Source: Daphnia pulex (lineage: Eukaryota > Arthropoda > Branchiopoda > Diplostraca > Daphniidae). Taken from it: DNA of 64,000 bases. The stretch covers positions 12,603,501 through 12,667,500 of the forward strand of contig NC_060018.1 of the NCBI RefSeq assembly GCF_021134715.1, in the 5' to 3' direction. Below the pieces are notes generated by a model, which saw only the letters and a list, made by a program, of their open reading frames with translations, was not told the DNA's origin and made no database searches. Below are positions 46,270 to 60,266 of this stretch, piece after piece. The translations under genes were made by a program, and so were the position numbers. How positions within the stretch are numbered: position 1 is the first letter of the stretch; each line of letters opens with the position of its first letter.

Positions 46270-49200
46270 TTATCGTTGTTTACCAGGTTTTCCTCGGTTC
46301 TTTCTGAAAGCAGGACCCGATTTACCTTTTTTATTTTTGTTGCCAATTTTCTTGCCACCTTTTTTGGGTCGATTAAGATCCCTCATCCATCGATCTCGCG
46401 ACATTTCCCATTGAAGTTGTTTTACCGACGCTTTGTCTTTATTAGCCATAGCCTCTGTCGTTCCTGCTGTATTAAGTCCCGTGCCGGCGTTGGCTTCAAG
46501 AATGGCAGCAAAGTCTTCGGCGGCAACAAAGTCGTTGCCGTTGGCATTAAACAAATCACGACCTCGTTTCTTTTTGCTACTACTCGGCTTGGCATCAAAC
46601 GCAAAGTCTAAATCGTCAATATCGTCGTCAGCCATCCTTTTCTTGGATTTTGACTTGGATGGAACTGGAGCTGCGAGCTCTTCTTCATCGTCATCATCTT
46701 CATCATCCTCATCTTCTTCTAAAAAGAAATTATATTTGCATTAGCTTAAGTGCAATAACAATTTAGAAAATAACAACTCACCATCAGAAAATGCTACATC
46801 TTCTTCACGGAAACCACCTTCTTCCATGTCATCGTCTCCAAAGTCTTCATCTTCTGGGTCCACATCTTCGTCACTATTATCGATCATATCATCGAAATCT
46901 TTGAAAGCATCTTGGAACTCCTCGTCGTTATCAAAATCTTCGTCCGAGTCGACTTCGGCATCTTCCAAATCTTCTTCCGCACCTCCTTCACCGTCTTCAT
47001 CATCTTCATCCTCGCCGTCGGCGTCGCTCTTTTTCTTCTTCTTGTCCGTTTTAGTCTTGGGTTTCATGTCAGAGGCAAAATCAGTATTTTCTGCCAGATA
47101 TTGTTCAAATTCTTCGCTGGCAACACTTTCATGATCGCTATCATCGTCGTCGCTGTTCTTTACAAGTCGAGGAGCCTTCGTGATGCGTTGTTTAAAGTAC
47201 CTTAAAGAATTTAACACAAGAAATTAAATAAAATTCGCTTCTACTTGTAAATGAACAAACACTTACTGATAGAGAAACATTTCATCGGCAGGAATACAAT
47301 TTTTGGGCTGTTTCGCAAATTCTTTGCTGTCGACAGCCATGGCTCTGACACCCCGTGGCAAGTACACACTTCTTTTGCCCAGCACTCGACTTTTGAATTA
47401 AAATAACAATTATTAATGACGAGATAACTAAACATGGGTAAGATGAGTGATATACCGTTGGGCAGGCAGTTTGACCTGAGCAGCTGTAACAAGTTTAGGA
47501 TTTCTGAAGACAAAACGATCCAAGAATCGAGGCAACGTAAAGTCCTGTAACGGATCGCCAGTATAATCAATGGGAACTCCATCTACAATCGTCTTGGCAA
47601 AAAGGGAAACCTAACAACAAAAAATAGTTAGCTTACCATAAAAGTTGAATGAACAGTTAAACTTACTGAAGGATGAAAATGGCTGGTCAACAAATGAAGT
47701 TCCCACATTCCACCCGACTGTTCGGCTCGAGCAAACAATGGGTTGCGTGCAAGGGGATCGTATCCTGATTTCGAGTTCGATTTTGAATGCGAAATTTTTC
47801 GATGAACCCAAGTTGACGTTTTCTTCTTTTCCACTTCTTGATTAGTGTCTGTTTCATCCTCTTTAACACTTCCTTCTTCTTCTTCTTCTTCAGCGTCTTT
47901 GTTATGTTCTTCTTCTTCGTCAGCGTCTTTGTAATGCTCTTCTTCGTCGTCAACGTCTTTGTAATGCTCTTCTTCGTCATCGTCATCTTCCCCAACATAC
48001 TCCTTAGTCGTAATTTCTTTTGGGAAATTTTGTAACTCTGGGCGGAATTTGATGAGCTCAGACACGAGATAGAGGAGAGCGCAACCTAGTTGAGGCGGAC
48101 AACAAAGGCAAACTTGCAGAATACGCTTGACAAATGTTCGCAAGCGAGGCAATGATTCGTCTCTCTTCAAAACACGATACAACAAATTTAGGAACATTGA
48201 CTGCTTTGTCGAATGTCCAACTTCAGGATCAAAAAGTTTTCTGAATAAAACTGAATAAAATCTGCAAAACGGTATGTCGACAAATGAAATAATTAGAATC
48301 GATCAACTAAAACTGTAGGGAAGTGAGTCATCTACCTGTCTGAATTGTTTTTGTCAATTTCAACAATCTGGTCGAGAATGCAAAGGACTTGTGTAGCCAA
48401 TGAAAATTTAACCATATGCACGATCTTGAAGAGTGTGTCCACATGTCCGTCAAGGGGACCTCCAGTAATCGCAACAGTTTTTGAATATGGATAGGCTCTT
48501 TTCAGTCCAGTTAACAGAGCGTTCATTAACTTAGAGTCGACTTCACCCTAGATAAGAAAAAAAAACATTAGACAAATGCTTCAAATAGTTCAAGAATTAC
48601 AAATGGTTTGTACATTTTTCACGCAAGCCTTGAAGAAAGATACGTAAATGATGATAAGTTTAGTAGCCAGAGGAACATCATCCGAGTCCAAAAGTATCTG
48701 CGAAAGGAAGCACAGGGCATAGTACTGTGCTTTGGTGTTAATATTAGACCGATAGAGAAGACGTTCAACTTCAGCCACTACGACCAATTTCATCTGTGGA
48801 TGCTTCTGAAGTAAGCGTTCCATTTGCCCGACAGTAGACGTAGCTACTGCTCTGGTGGGATCACCGACTTTGTTTACAAGTCGTGATAAAAGACCTTGCT
48901 CTTGTTCAGGGCTGTAGGAGAGAAGGGTAGCAATGGCTGAAATGCCTTTACGACGGGTCGTGTCGACAGCATCTTTCAATAATCCATCCAAAGCAACGAG
49001 GAACTGATTATAAAAGTCTTTCAGTTGATACTCAAACGACCACAAAGCCAAAAGCTCTTTGCGTTCACGCGGAGTGACAGTCGTAAGAGCGCCTATGGGT
49101 TTCTTGTTCATCAAAGATAGTTTGGCATTCGGGTTGAGTATTCTTCCTTCAGTGAAAAGACGGAGTAAGGCATCTAACGAAGACATGCATTCCCTTCTTC

Positions 49201-50177
49201 CCTTGACGTCAAGAAGGGAAATGAGAAACTTCAGTGAAGGTAAATTATGGACTGGAGATTCTTGAAGTAATAAAGAATGAGCTGCAATCTTGTCTGCAAA
49301 GGCTCCTGACTTTAACACTGTTTGAATCCACTTAGTTTCTGACTTGTCAGATCCTACTGCCCGGACTATTAAAAATATTTTTTTTAGTAAAATGAAAATA
49401 TTATTATTATTCAGTTTTCAAATACCTTTCTGATAATTGATTGCGTCTTCCTCTAAATACTTCTTGCCCTCTTCTTCACACTTTCTAACTTCTTCAGGTG
49501 TAGCTTCCCTATTGGATTTCAATGGTTTGTCCTGCTGGTACCAAGGAATGTCTGGTTTAATGAGCAAATGATACCAAGAATCATCACTTGATGAATAGCT
49601 TTCTTGAACAGTGTCTGTAGAAGGTTTAGAGATGTAATCTTCATCAAACACAATTTTCTTATTTTGATTCTTGTGGATTATAGGAGCAGGAGGGGCTATT
49701 TTGACGATTTCTTTAGCAGGGTTTTTGGCTACATATGAATCATCGAAGATTATTTTTTTGTTTTGTGTTGGTTTGCTAAAAGCATTGCTATTGTTTGGTG
49801 CTTCTTGAGGTGCACTGTATTTATTCTGGAACTTGTTTTGCTTGAAGTCAGAATATTTGCCCTTGACAGGTTTTTCATCTGAAACACCTGCTTCATATTG
49901 ACTTGACGGGATTGGTGCCTTCAGGTTTGATGCAGATTTTTTCACTTTTGTCCTTTTTTCTTTTGTTTTCTCTGGTACTTCAAATGTATCAGGGTTGATG
50001 CTGTCCAATCCCAACTGTTTGATGAAATCTTGAATCTGCATAAAAATAAACAACCAGTTAAATATTTATGATTTAGAACATCACATCAATATGATTAATT
50101 ACCTCTTCTGTATCATTGTCACCCAAAATTTTTTCTTCTCCCTCGATAACTGGAGCTTTTACTTGTCGTTTTTTCAT
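46270..50177 (-). CDS. CEBPZ: CCAAT/enhancer-binding protein zeta (CEBPZ / NOC1 / MAK21)
   Basis: Minus strand, nine exons (50177-50103, 50035-49426, 49365-48614, 48547-48336, 48261-47667, 47610-47456, 47389-47267, 47200-46782, 46718-46270), phases consistent, 1,129 aa. Start MKKRQVKAPVIEGEEKILGD. Helical repeat region from about 230 (HNLPSLKFLISLLDVKGRRE; LSLMNKKPIGALTTVTPRER). CBF/MAK21 domain about 550-760 (LYRVLKRDESLPRLRTFVKR, PPQLGCALLYLVSELI, YDPLARNPLFARAEQS). Then GVPIDYTGDPLQDFTLPRFL and DRFVFRNPK, a long Asp/Glu-rich tract, and the family tail MANKDKASVKQLQWEMSRDR with a basic nucleolar end. It heads the NOC1-NOC2 complex that moves early pre-60S particles in the nucleolus. Divergent from LIPE. 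Confidence 0.95.
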
Positions 50178-50649
50178 TTTGTGTCGAAATTTGATTGAAC
50201 ACGTGTGTCAAAATCTACGTATAAACTAACCCAACTGTCGTCTGCTCTTATGCGTTGTAAAATTTCTGAAAATTATTAATACTTGACAAAAAATTACTCA
50301 TAATCAATTATTTCTAAATATAATTTTGATATTTAAATTAATTTTGACTTACAAGAAATATTAGTCAATTTTTATAAAAAAATTTGATTAAAATTGAAAT
50401 GTGGCAACTGGAAACCACTTTGTTTTTTTTTTTACATTTCATTTCATTGTCAGATTGTTCAATTGGGAAGTTGAACAATCATACAAAGACTGAACGGAAA
50501 TGACATTTGATCTCTTCATTTGTCATCGATCAAAATTTGTTGTTTTTTGTTCGTGAACCGTCAGTGTCTGTTATCACCCCTTTGATCCATCTATAAAGTC
50601 GAAACTCCTGTTTTCGTTTCTCTATTCGTTTCTAGTTGCTCTTCACTCG
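50178..50649. promoter_or_regulatory. Bidirectional promoter CEBPZ/LIPE
   Basis: 472 bp separate the two start codons. TATAAAG at 50592-50598 would serve the lipase, with the start about 30 bp on. An inverted repeat TTCAATTGGGAAGTTGAA lies at 50457-50474. The CEBPZ side has no TATA box, as expected of a nucleolar housekeeping gene. Confidence 0.45.
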
Positions 50650-53007
50650 ATGCAGTTTCTCATTGGTAGGGCAATCTTTCGGCAGTTTAACTATTGCCTT
50701 AGTCGTAATTTTAGTTTAAAATCTATAAAAAATTCCCAAATGAGTCAACAAGTTTCTGCAGCAGCAGCAGAAAATGCCAACTTTTTCCTTAATGACTCTA
50801 GCACATCAGGTAAAGCTCTCTGCTTTGGTTTTCAACAACTTGCAACTCAATGCCAAGAAGTTGCCCCATTGCTTGACAAAATCAAGCGGGAAGCTCCCAA
50901 GTTTGACCTTGATGTAGACACCCCTGGAAATGGGTACAGGAGTTTCGTAATCATTTTTGAAGCTCTGTTCAAGCGATGTTCATCTCTATGTGATCTAGTG
51001 AAAAGTCAACGGTCCCAAGTAGTATTTAATCTGTACAAATATTCCTACATTCAAGATCTCAAGTCTTGGAATGAGATGATTGTGTCTTTAAACACATTCC
51101 TGGAACATCTCAATACTCTGTTGGAGTGGAATGAAAAGGATAGAGTTCGCTGCTTGTTCCCATCTGAAACACACTCTTCACAAGAGCTACTGGATAAAGC
51201 AAGAACCATAGAATCATACAGTTTCTACGGTAGGCATGCAGCCTTCCAATACTGTTCGTCGATAGAGAGTGTTCTGAAGGGCTTATTGACAATCATGGCG
51301 GGTTATAGCGACTACTATTTTAGCACATCTCCTCATCTCTGGCGTGTAGCCAAAAGCCTATTTATGAGTACACAGTATACTTTGGATGCTGAACATCGCG
51401 CAAGAAGAATAGTCCACGCATCTCAATACGCCACGGTGGACTTTTGCAAATCCTTTTGGTTCCTAGCTGAATCAGATCTGATGAAAAAAGTACCTGATCG
51501 AATTTGCCCTGCAATTAGAGTAAATCAACTTATTCTTATCCCACCTGAACCGCTACAAATTGACTCAACGAAATGCAAGCCTGTCAATATACCTGCACCA
51601 AGCGCTCACGGTCCAATCGCACCTATCCAAGTCCGTTTACTAAGTGCCAAAGGTCGACCTGGAATGCCAGGCCAAAACGATTACTCTGAAGCCACCGTCT
51701 CTGACAGTTTAATCATCCACTGCCATGGAGGGGGATTTGTTGCACAAAGTTCTTCGTCACACGAAACTGTAGGTCAAGTTAACTCATTGTTTAAAATAGT
51801 TTATTTGTTAATGTTTTCTTTTTCACAGTATTTACGTCATTGGGCTGTTGCCTTGGACGTTCCCATCCTGTCGATTGATTACTCGCTGGCACCCGAGTAT
51901 CCTTTTCCACGCCAGCTACAAGAAATTCTTTTCGTTTATGCTTGGATCCAGCGTAACCCAAGTGTAGCTGGCACAACAGCCAAAAAGATCATTTTTGCTG
52001 GTATGAATTTCATTTGTCTTATTCATTCAAAGGTTTGAATAATTGGATCAACTGTTGGATTGATAGGTGATTCTGCTGGTGCAAATCTCATGTTAGGTAT
52101 GACATTGTGGGCTTCGGACATGAACTTACGCCTTCCTGACGGGATTTTCTTGGCATATGTTCCATTGTTGGTTCAATTTGAGCCATCTCCATCTCGACTC
52201 CTCTGTCTTCTGGATCCGTTACTTCCTTTTGGATTCATGATGCGATGCCTCAGTGGTAAATTCATTTGAAATATTTTCATCCATAGTCAAGTTGTTTCTA
52301 TGTTGGCCTTTGTTTACAGCTTATGCTGGTCAACCTGACATTTTGCCTTCTCACTCCGGTGGCCGCTACAGTGAAGCTGATGGTAGAGTTAAAGAAATTG
52401 TAGACCAGATAAATACGACCACCTCTCAGGAATCAACTGAATCAAAAACTAAACATAATACTGTGATCGGTAAAGGAGAAATTTATTTTTAATTTGTCAA
52501 CTTCGTTTTCATATAAATTTTTTTTTCTAGATCCTGAGCAGCTGGATAGACTTATGGCACATAGTCCTGCAGATGAGCTGGATTTGTTCCGTGTTTCCAG
52601 CAACCCCTTAATGTCTCCATTTTTGGCATCGGATAGTGCCTTGAAGAAAATGCCTCCAATCAGTCTTCTTGTAAGTTTCTGAAACAGATTTTGTATAACT
52701 GAATGTGCCGCTTACACCTTTTTTTTAGACGATCGAATTAGATCCTTGTTTAGATGATTCTGTTGAATTCGCCAAACGATGCCGTCGATTGGGTTGTGAT
52801 ATTCGCCTCGATATTCTCCCGGGGCTTCCGCATGGATTTCTCAATTTTGCTTTGGTATAACTTACGTTTAAAAACTTGTTAACGTGACTTAAATCACTAA
52901 TTTTACTGTTTCATTTTTAGCTAAGTCGCGAAGCAAAGGAAGGTTCAAAATTGTGTGTCAAGAGGATTCGCGAGCTGTTCAAGAAATGTAGCGATGCGGC
53001 ACTATGA
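50650..53007 (+). CDS. LIPE: Hormone-sensitive lipase
   Basis: Seven exons (50650-51768, 51829-52000, 52067-52255, 52320-52469, 52531-52670, 52729-52854, 52921-53007) give 660 aa. Residues about 40-320 are the HSL N-terminal domain (LDKIKREAPKFDLDVDTPGN; YYFSTSPHLWRVAKSLFMST). The alpha/beta-hydrolase core has the oxyanion motif HCHGGGFVAQSSSSHE (about 357), ILSIDYSLAPEYPFPRQLQE, the nucleophile GDSAGANL (Ser about 433), Asp in ELDPCLDDSVEF (about 595) and His in LPHGFLNF (about 625). All three catalytic residues are present. It hydrolyses diacylglycerol and retinyl or cholesteryl esters at lipid droplets. A second ATG at codon 31 (MSQQVSAAAAENANFFLN) fits the usual N-terminus; the first 30 residues are basic and could be a leader. 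Confidence 0.94.
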
Positions 53008-53882
53008 TGGGAAAATATCTGTGATGTGTTAGTTGTGCTATGGTAGTCTATTCAGAAGTTTCCTTTTCTACTAGTCCTTACTAAGTGTTCCTTAAATTAG
53101 CATTAGATCGTGGTAGAATCGTTTTTTAAGAAGTTGTTAAAAGGATGAAAAAATTATCTGTTCAACGGAACTTTAACAACACTTTTCTAAACAGCTTCCC
53201 TTAATTGAAAAAATTTAAATTTTCTTATTCAATCTGGATATCTGGATAAACTGAGTGTATTAAATTACCACTCTTTATCCTTAAAAAATTACAAGTAATT
53301 AAATTTAAACAATCAAGTTCTGATTGCTACCAAACTTTAAAATACTTCTTCCCTGTTCTGTAAACAAACCACGCACAATGCCCACAAATAAAAAAAATTG
53401 ACTCAACTTGGTTTCAATTTACGAATGCTTAAAAAAAAAACATGATTGAAAGGAAGGGAGTGAAGAAACAGTTTTCTAATAAATAAGAATAAAACTCTTC
53501 TTCTAAAATGACCATATTTAACCTTCCTAAACGTTGACTAGTTATGCACATGTAGAAAATACGACAATAAAAAGATCACTAACCTTGAATAGACCGTCAT
53601 ATAGTTGTCAGATGAAGCTATTTGCGGTACAGCAGAAAAGACCAGTCCAATACGGCATGGAAAAGATTGACGTTTCCAAACTATTAAAGAAACAGCAACT
53701 TATTTTGGGCTCCCGAAGAATCGGTTTCCAGCTAGACCTAGACGATTAGTGAATAATTACGCCAAAAATTGTATATCTACCTCCAGAATAACATGAGCTA
53801 AAAAAAGAAGGGAAATCAAATCGTTAATAGAAGTAAGTGAAAAATATTTTATACAGAAATTCAGTGAAAATTTTTATTTTTG
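53008..53882. other. 3' region between convergent LIPE and the methyltransferase
   Basis: AT-rich untranslated sequence of the two convergent genes. AATAAA-like signals occur near 53388 and 53480. An open frame at 53534-53749 has no family features and is treated as chance. Confidence 0.45.
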
Positions 53883-54849
53883 TTATTCTCTCTTAAATTC
53901 CACACACCAATTACCTTCATCATAATAACTGCGGCAAATAGAGATGTTGGGAATGCTGGAACATAAACTGTCCAATTCACCTTCCTTGAAAACATGGTAA
54001 AATCTGAGGAAGGCGGAAGGATTAATACCAGGATCCAGTTCCTTACTACCGGAAGTTTTCGATTTCAGTTTCCAAGGAACAAGAACATCAGCATGTTTGA
54101 ACTCTGTCCGGTTTTCGTGCACCGGTAAGATTGTTGACGGGTACGCCTCTTCTGTCCTAGAGACTTCGTTCTTCTTTTGTAGCAAATAAGTTGACTTTTT
54201 CGTCCCTATTTTCTGCTCTTTAGCCCAAACGTACACTAGAGCTCGACCTCCTTTCGATAGTAATCCTAGAAAAAAAAAGTATGTACAAAACGATGCTGGG
54301 CATTAAACCTGGTGATTTGGCGAATTTACGGCTGATATCTTGAAGAGCCAGCAAACGTCGTTCTTCAGTTGCCAGATGATGAATCACCGCGATACTGATC
54401 ACAGCATCAGCTATACCATCACGAAATGGTGAAACACGACAATCGGCATTGACAACTTGATGTCCACCACGACTTCTACAAACTTTTGAAACAATAAAGT
54501 GTGCACAAACCACATGTGTAATTTAACTGAAGTTTACCTTGTAACAGTTTACTTGAACGGTCAGATCCAATGCTAAACAAGGACTTGGAACAATTTAAAT
54601 ATTTTCCATTTCCACATCCAACATCAACCAGAAGTGCTCCAGCAGGAAAACTATCTATGAACTCTTTTACGTTAGGCCACGGCGAATGTCTATGCAACAA
54701 TCGTTAGTTGGACAGAGAACATTTCATATTTCCTTATGATCATACCTGGTTTCACTGAAATGATCAGAGATTTGTTCGTAAACGTGAAATACATGGTTTT
54801 TTTCGATTTCGTCAGCTGCCTCTTCTGAAAAAACTGCTGAATTTTCCAT
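53883..54849 (-). CDS. tRNA wobble-uridine methyltransferase, Trm9/ALKBH8 family
   Basis: Minus strand, exons 54849-54746, 54689-54538, 54482-54309 and 54265-53883, 270 aa. It begins with the family block AADEIEKNHVFHVYEQISDH and HSPWPNVKEFIDSFPAGALL. The SAM-binding motif I is VDVGCGNGKY (about 62-71). GSDRSSKLLQ, NADCRVSPFRDGIADAVISI and AVIHHLATEERR follow. The C-terminus LRFYHVFKEGELDSLC and SYYDEGNWCVEF is diagnostic. The enzyme completes mcm5U at U34 of certain tRNAs, usually with TRMT112. No RRM or AlkB domain precedes it, so it is the short yeast/insect-type form; TRMT9B is the other possibility. Confidence 0.9.
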
Positions 54850-56140
54850 GAAGGATGTTGAGAAAGAATACTAACAACTAAAAATAAAAAAATCTAAATG
54901 AAAACTTTTGAGTTCTGTCGTTTTCGTTTTCGACACTTGTTGTCAACAATGCTGAGGTGTCATATTTACAGAAAGACGACGTCTGTCTGAGAAATGGAAC
55001 TTGATATAAAATGTCGGCAAAATCTGATGAAACCAGTCATCCGGATGACTGATGAAACTTAAAAAATCACTTATTTTACAAACACAATTACACCAGTGAG
55101 TTTTTAACTAACCGTTAAGTGTGACTAACAATCCTACAAAGTTACTAGACGATGAAGGGTTGGATCTGGTTGGATGAAGGGTTAATACATTTTTCCAGAA
55201 AACTCAAGTACTGAAAAATGAAGCATAAGATGACGGGCTAATTGTTAGAAAATTAAATGCAACAATCAGTGAATAAATCTTACTACGTCGATTTCGGAAC
55301 CTATAATAAGCTCCATGGAAAGGTTTATTACAATAAATGATTATCTCCTCACCAAGTGACAATTATTGAAAGAGTGAATTCATTTGGGGATGGCCAGGAT
55401 CTTTTGCGCACAACTTGTCATTCTACAGATTAACCGTGTTTGCCCATTATCCTTTGATACAGATTACAGTCACACTAAGATACACACAAATATATGCTAC
55501 GATATGAATAAAGAGTGGTACAATCATCCGAATTGGAGCGGAACTTTTCTGAAAGAACAAATCAGTGAAAGCACTACATAATATGGCACAGTTTATATTT
55601 TAATTCCTTATAAGAAAAAACAAAGTGGGCGCTGCCTTTAACGGTAAAATCTCGGACGGGGGGCCTACGTAAAAAATTAATGAAAACTTTCATCTTGCGG
55701 CGTTTGACCATCCATGGAGTACGTTCATAGCGTACTACTCAAAAAGTTCCTAGAAAAAAGAAATTGAAGAAACTAGAATTGTTTTTAAAATGATAGCTAA
55801 ATCACCTCAAGAAATAAACAGTTCAACTGAACAAGTGGCCAGTCTTCGAAACTTGAAGGGCTCCAAGTTTTTTACTTTGTCCACGAGTCTGTATTGTGCG
55901 ATGAATTGACGACGAGTCGGACTTGACGTTCGGCAAAACAGTCCTGGATATGGTAACCAATTAAATAATAAATAAAGCATAAAATTATCAGTTGGGTAAA
56001 ATTAACTCTTCTATCATGCAGCATTCAGATATAGTAGAATCTGGTCGGGAAAAGGCAACAGACTCTTCTTTAAGGTCTAAGCTAGAAAATTAAATATGGC
56101 GCCATTAAAATTGTTATGTCTTGTCATTATCTAACTATAA
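54850..56140. other. Intergenic, no gene recognised
   Basis: The promoter of the methyltransferase lies at its left edge. 55384-55581 is a short open frame with no recognisable motif. A GC-rich phrase CTCGGACGGGGGGCC occurs near 55651. Nothing further is supported. Confidence 0.4.
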
Positions 56141-56966
56141 TTACGATAGAAGGGGTGATGTCTTCCTTTGCTTAAAAGATTCCTGAAGAGAAGGACTTGA
56201 CGTCATATCTCTTACTTCTTTTAAACAGTGGGTGGTGGGCATCATCCTAAGTAGAGGCTGTGGGGATAATGTATGGGATCCCAGTGTATGTTGTACTCTT
56301 TGTTTCTGCATCGACATAAAAGATGAAGGTACCAAACCAGATGAGTTTCTCCTTCTCTGCTCCTTTATTTCTAGAGTTTTTTTAACGTATTCTTTCCATT
56401 CTGGAATGTCTTGATGACAATTCTGGTAATAAAATTAAGATGATTTAACAATTACTTATCTATTATAATGCAAACACAGAACCAAACAAGCAACCTGAAG
56501 GTGATTTTTCCAATTCCTAATCAAAACGATCTGACCTGTAATTTCTTTTCCACAAAAAATGCATGAACCAATTACATCTGGTTTGCCATTAGGTTGGACT
56601 TTTTTGGTTTCTTCGGAAAATTTGTAAAACATCATTATACTCAACTCATACCAATGTTTCTTCACACCGAATTGAGTACTCTTTCCTTTATTGGGCAACT
56701 TTCTTGCGCTGTGTGAAAATTTACTGATTATTATGTGAAAATGAATATATTAAATATCTGATTGCATTGTATATTTACCCTTCAGAAAAACTATCAATTT
56801 CCAAATTACGTTTGGATGAGGTTTTAACTGGTTTGACTTTGACCGTAACATCGACCAATGCCTGTTTGGCACTGTTCAATTGAAGCATTTCAAACATTTT
56901 TTTCCTTTCCTCAATATTTTTTTGTATCTCGAGTTCATACTCAGAGATCTCTATAGCTTTACTCAT
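56141..56966 (-). CDS. Small BED-type zinc-finger protein
   Basis: Minus strand, exons 56966-56779, 56708-56495 and 56422-56141, 227 aa, all phases consistent. The N-terminus ISEYELEIQKNIEERKKMFE followed by MLQL resembles the short helical motif found in WDR76/CMR1 and some zinc-finger proteins. About 85-140 has KKHWYELSIMMFYKF and CIFCGKEITGQIVLIRNWKN, then HLQNCH. That gives Cys-x2-Cys-x15-His-x4-His, a BED-finger spacing with the aromatic W and F before it. BED fingers bind DNA and are common in transposases and genes taken from them, but no catalytic domain is present. The C-terminus is Ser/Gln-rich. Function unknown. Confidence 0.65.
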
Positions 56967-57176
56967 TTTCGGTTTTTGACTTTTTGGTATAAGATCAGAA
57001 ACTATACATTCATTATGCTAACGTCGGTCTACTGTAAAAACGTCAACGTCACGTATACGCAATAAACAAAATCCCTCTAGCGAGTGTGTAATAAGTTGTC
57101 GCGCGAACTATTCGATTTAGCTCTGTTAACTGAAGTAACGGAACGGACTTACCTCGTACACATTTATCGTATTTTT

Positions 57177-57226
57177 AATTGTGCCTCGCGCCTAGCGTCG
57201 CCAGTTTCCCTCCGGGTCTTTTGGGG
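57177..57226 (+). repeat. GC-rich repeat, single copy
   Basis: AATTGTGCCTCGCGCCTAGC and GTCGCCAGTTTCCCTCCGGG followed by CTTTTGGGG (one T/A difference). Two further copies in tandem lie at 60515-60632. It is much richer in GC and CpG than the surroundings. Confidence 0.75.
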
Positions 57227-57453
57227 AGTGTGGTACTGTGGTGTGATGAAATTGTTGTAGTGTGTCTATGCTGTTTTTATTTTGTTCCTTTATGTGAGTT
57301 CTGAAATACTAACTCATAAACAAGGATTGAAAATTTGCTGAGTTATAATGTTGCTTGCCTTTTCAATTTTACTTGCCTTTGTTGCAAACTATTTCCTATT
57401 TCAACCCAATTGTGTTGACGCATATCTATTCGGGAAAGTGAGCCTCAATGTGT

Positions 57454-57529
57454 CCCATCTAGCGGCATAAAAGAAAGATTGACGCGTCTTTGGCTGGAAT
57501 AGCGGTGGCCATCGAAAGCTAGTGGCGCT
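57454..57529. promoter_or_regulatory. Pair of CTCF-like motifs
   Basis: CCCATCTAGCGG (57454-57465, minus strand CCGCTAGATGGG) and GCTAGTGGCGC (57518-57528) lie 60 bp apart in opposite orientation, just left of the pseudogene block. Confidence 0.4.
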
Positions 57530-57743
57530 TTTTCGGTGATTGATTGAGATGTTACTGGGAAAATACACAACAGTTTAACAATTGTTTTTTTTTTTTCATT
57601 ACCAAATATGTCTAATCGTGTTTTGCTCCATGAATGAGGTGCAATTTCTTCACAAGATTGTGAAAATGGTTTCATTTGCGCTACATTTCACATGCAGCTG
57701 GTATAGTGATGGGTTTGATCAGATCTAAATGTACAGCTCAATA

Positions 57744-58866
<1,123 letters not shown>

Positions 58867-59299
58867 AGGAATCGAGTAAAATTTGCTTGTCTGTGTTGGT
58901 TTTTTTTTCCATTTTTTCCTAATAAAATTATCCTCCACGAAAAACCAATTCCATTCGTCAAGCCACTCCGCTTCCATTTTTCTAAAAACATTTCTCATAA
59001 CCAAAAACCTAAGCTCTATGTACCGCTTTTCCATTCGAAAGTCGATGTCGTTGGATGTCACAAGCAGGGGTATGGAGAGAAATCAAACAAAGTTTTAATA
59101 CAGCAAACCGCGATTGGTTGTATTGAATGCAAACACGTAGTTATACAATGCCAAGAATGAGGGAGCAACACAATGAAGTGAAGCCATGATTTTAAGACCA
59201 TAAGACTAATTTTATCATATGAATGCCCTCATTCCAGTTCGCCAAAACGCTGAAATAACAACAATTGAAAGAAACGGAGTTTGTGTTTTAGAACAGTAA

Positions 59300-59992
59300 T
59301 TGACACGTGTAATCGTCTTTCTCCAGAGAGAAGCATCTTCATCATTCTCCAATGGCGGCATCTCTTCTTCGGCTTTGGCTTCCTCACCACCAGCAGGGAC
59401 ATCATCTTCATCGATACCCAAACCCAATGGGATCATGCGGGAGATGCGAGAAGCATGGACGGCTGGCTCTTCCAGGGGGAAACCAGATGACAGCAGACAG
59501 GTTTCAATCATTAAGCTTGAAATGAACTGTCACCTTGTCGGCAACCAGATAAGCAGAGTAGAAACCCACACCAAACTGACCAATCATGGAGATGTCAGCT
59601 CCAGCAGAGAGGCCTTCCACGAAAGCTTTCCTTCCAAACTTGGCAATAGTGGCCAAGTTGTTAACCAAATCAGCCTTATGATCATGCCAATACCACTAAA
59701 GAGAAACAGAACAGTCAAATACGTGTTCAAATAGGAGGAACAAAATTTTTCTACTTACGTATCCATGAGAGTGAGTCATTCTTGTTGAGGACAATCTTGA
59801 TTCTAATAAGAACCTTACCGCTGTCCAACTTGCTTGGGTCAGTCACGGATTCATAACAGATATTGTCTAGGACATTTGAGGAGTTGGAGATCAACTATAG
59901 AATGTGTTGATAATCAAGCTCATAAGCTGAGCAATCTTGGCCTGGAATGTGAAAGTCTCAGCTTCGTCTTCCTTTTCAACTTCTACAGGCAT
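59300..59992 (-). pseudogene. HSP90: HSP90 pseudogene, N- and C-terminal pieces joined
   Basis: Minus strand. It starts [20 protein letters not shown] and [11 protein letters not shown], then stops and a deletion remove the start of the ATP site. [20 protein letters not shown] and [20 protein letters not shown] are kept. After [11 protein letters not shown] the middle domain is missing and the sequence jumps to the C-terminus: [40 protein letters not shown]. The terminal MEEVD is lost by a one-base deletion. Some introns persist. Not functional. Confidence 0.87.
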
Positions 59993-60266
59993 CTAAAAAG
60001 GAAAATATTTCAGTAAGAAATGTTTGTCAATTATGGTAGATCACACTCAAAAATTGAAATTCTACATATCTATGGACTTGAGGCATACCAAAAAATGTGT
60101 AAAGAACCAATTTGTTTGTCTAAACCAGTACAGTAGTAAAACTTATTTGCTTTTAAACGTAAACAAACAAACCGGACGCTTTTCTGTTCACGTTGGGTGG
60201 GGATCTACATGTATACAAAGCCGCCGGACAGTCGTAAAAACTGCCACCAAATTCGCTTCTTGTTAG

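Noticed and set aside
46826-47134. Ser-rich open frame opposite CEBPZ
   Set aside because: It is the mirror of the Asp/Glu-rich GAN codon tract of CEBPZ, which automatically yields Ser/Leu codons on the other strand.
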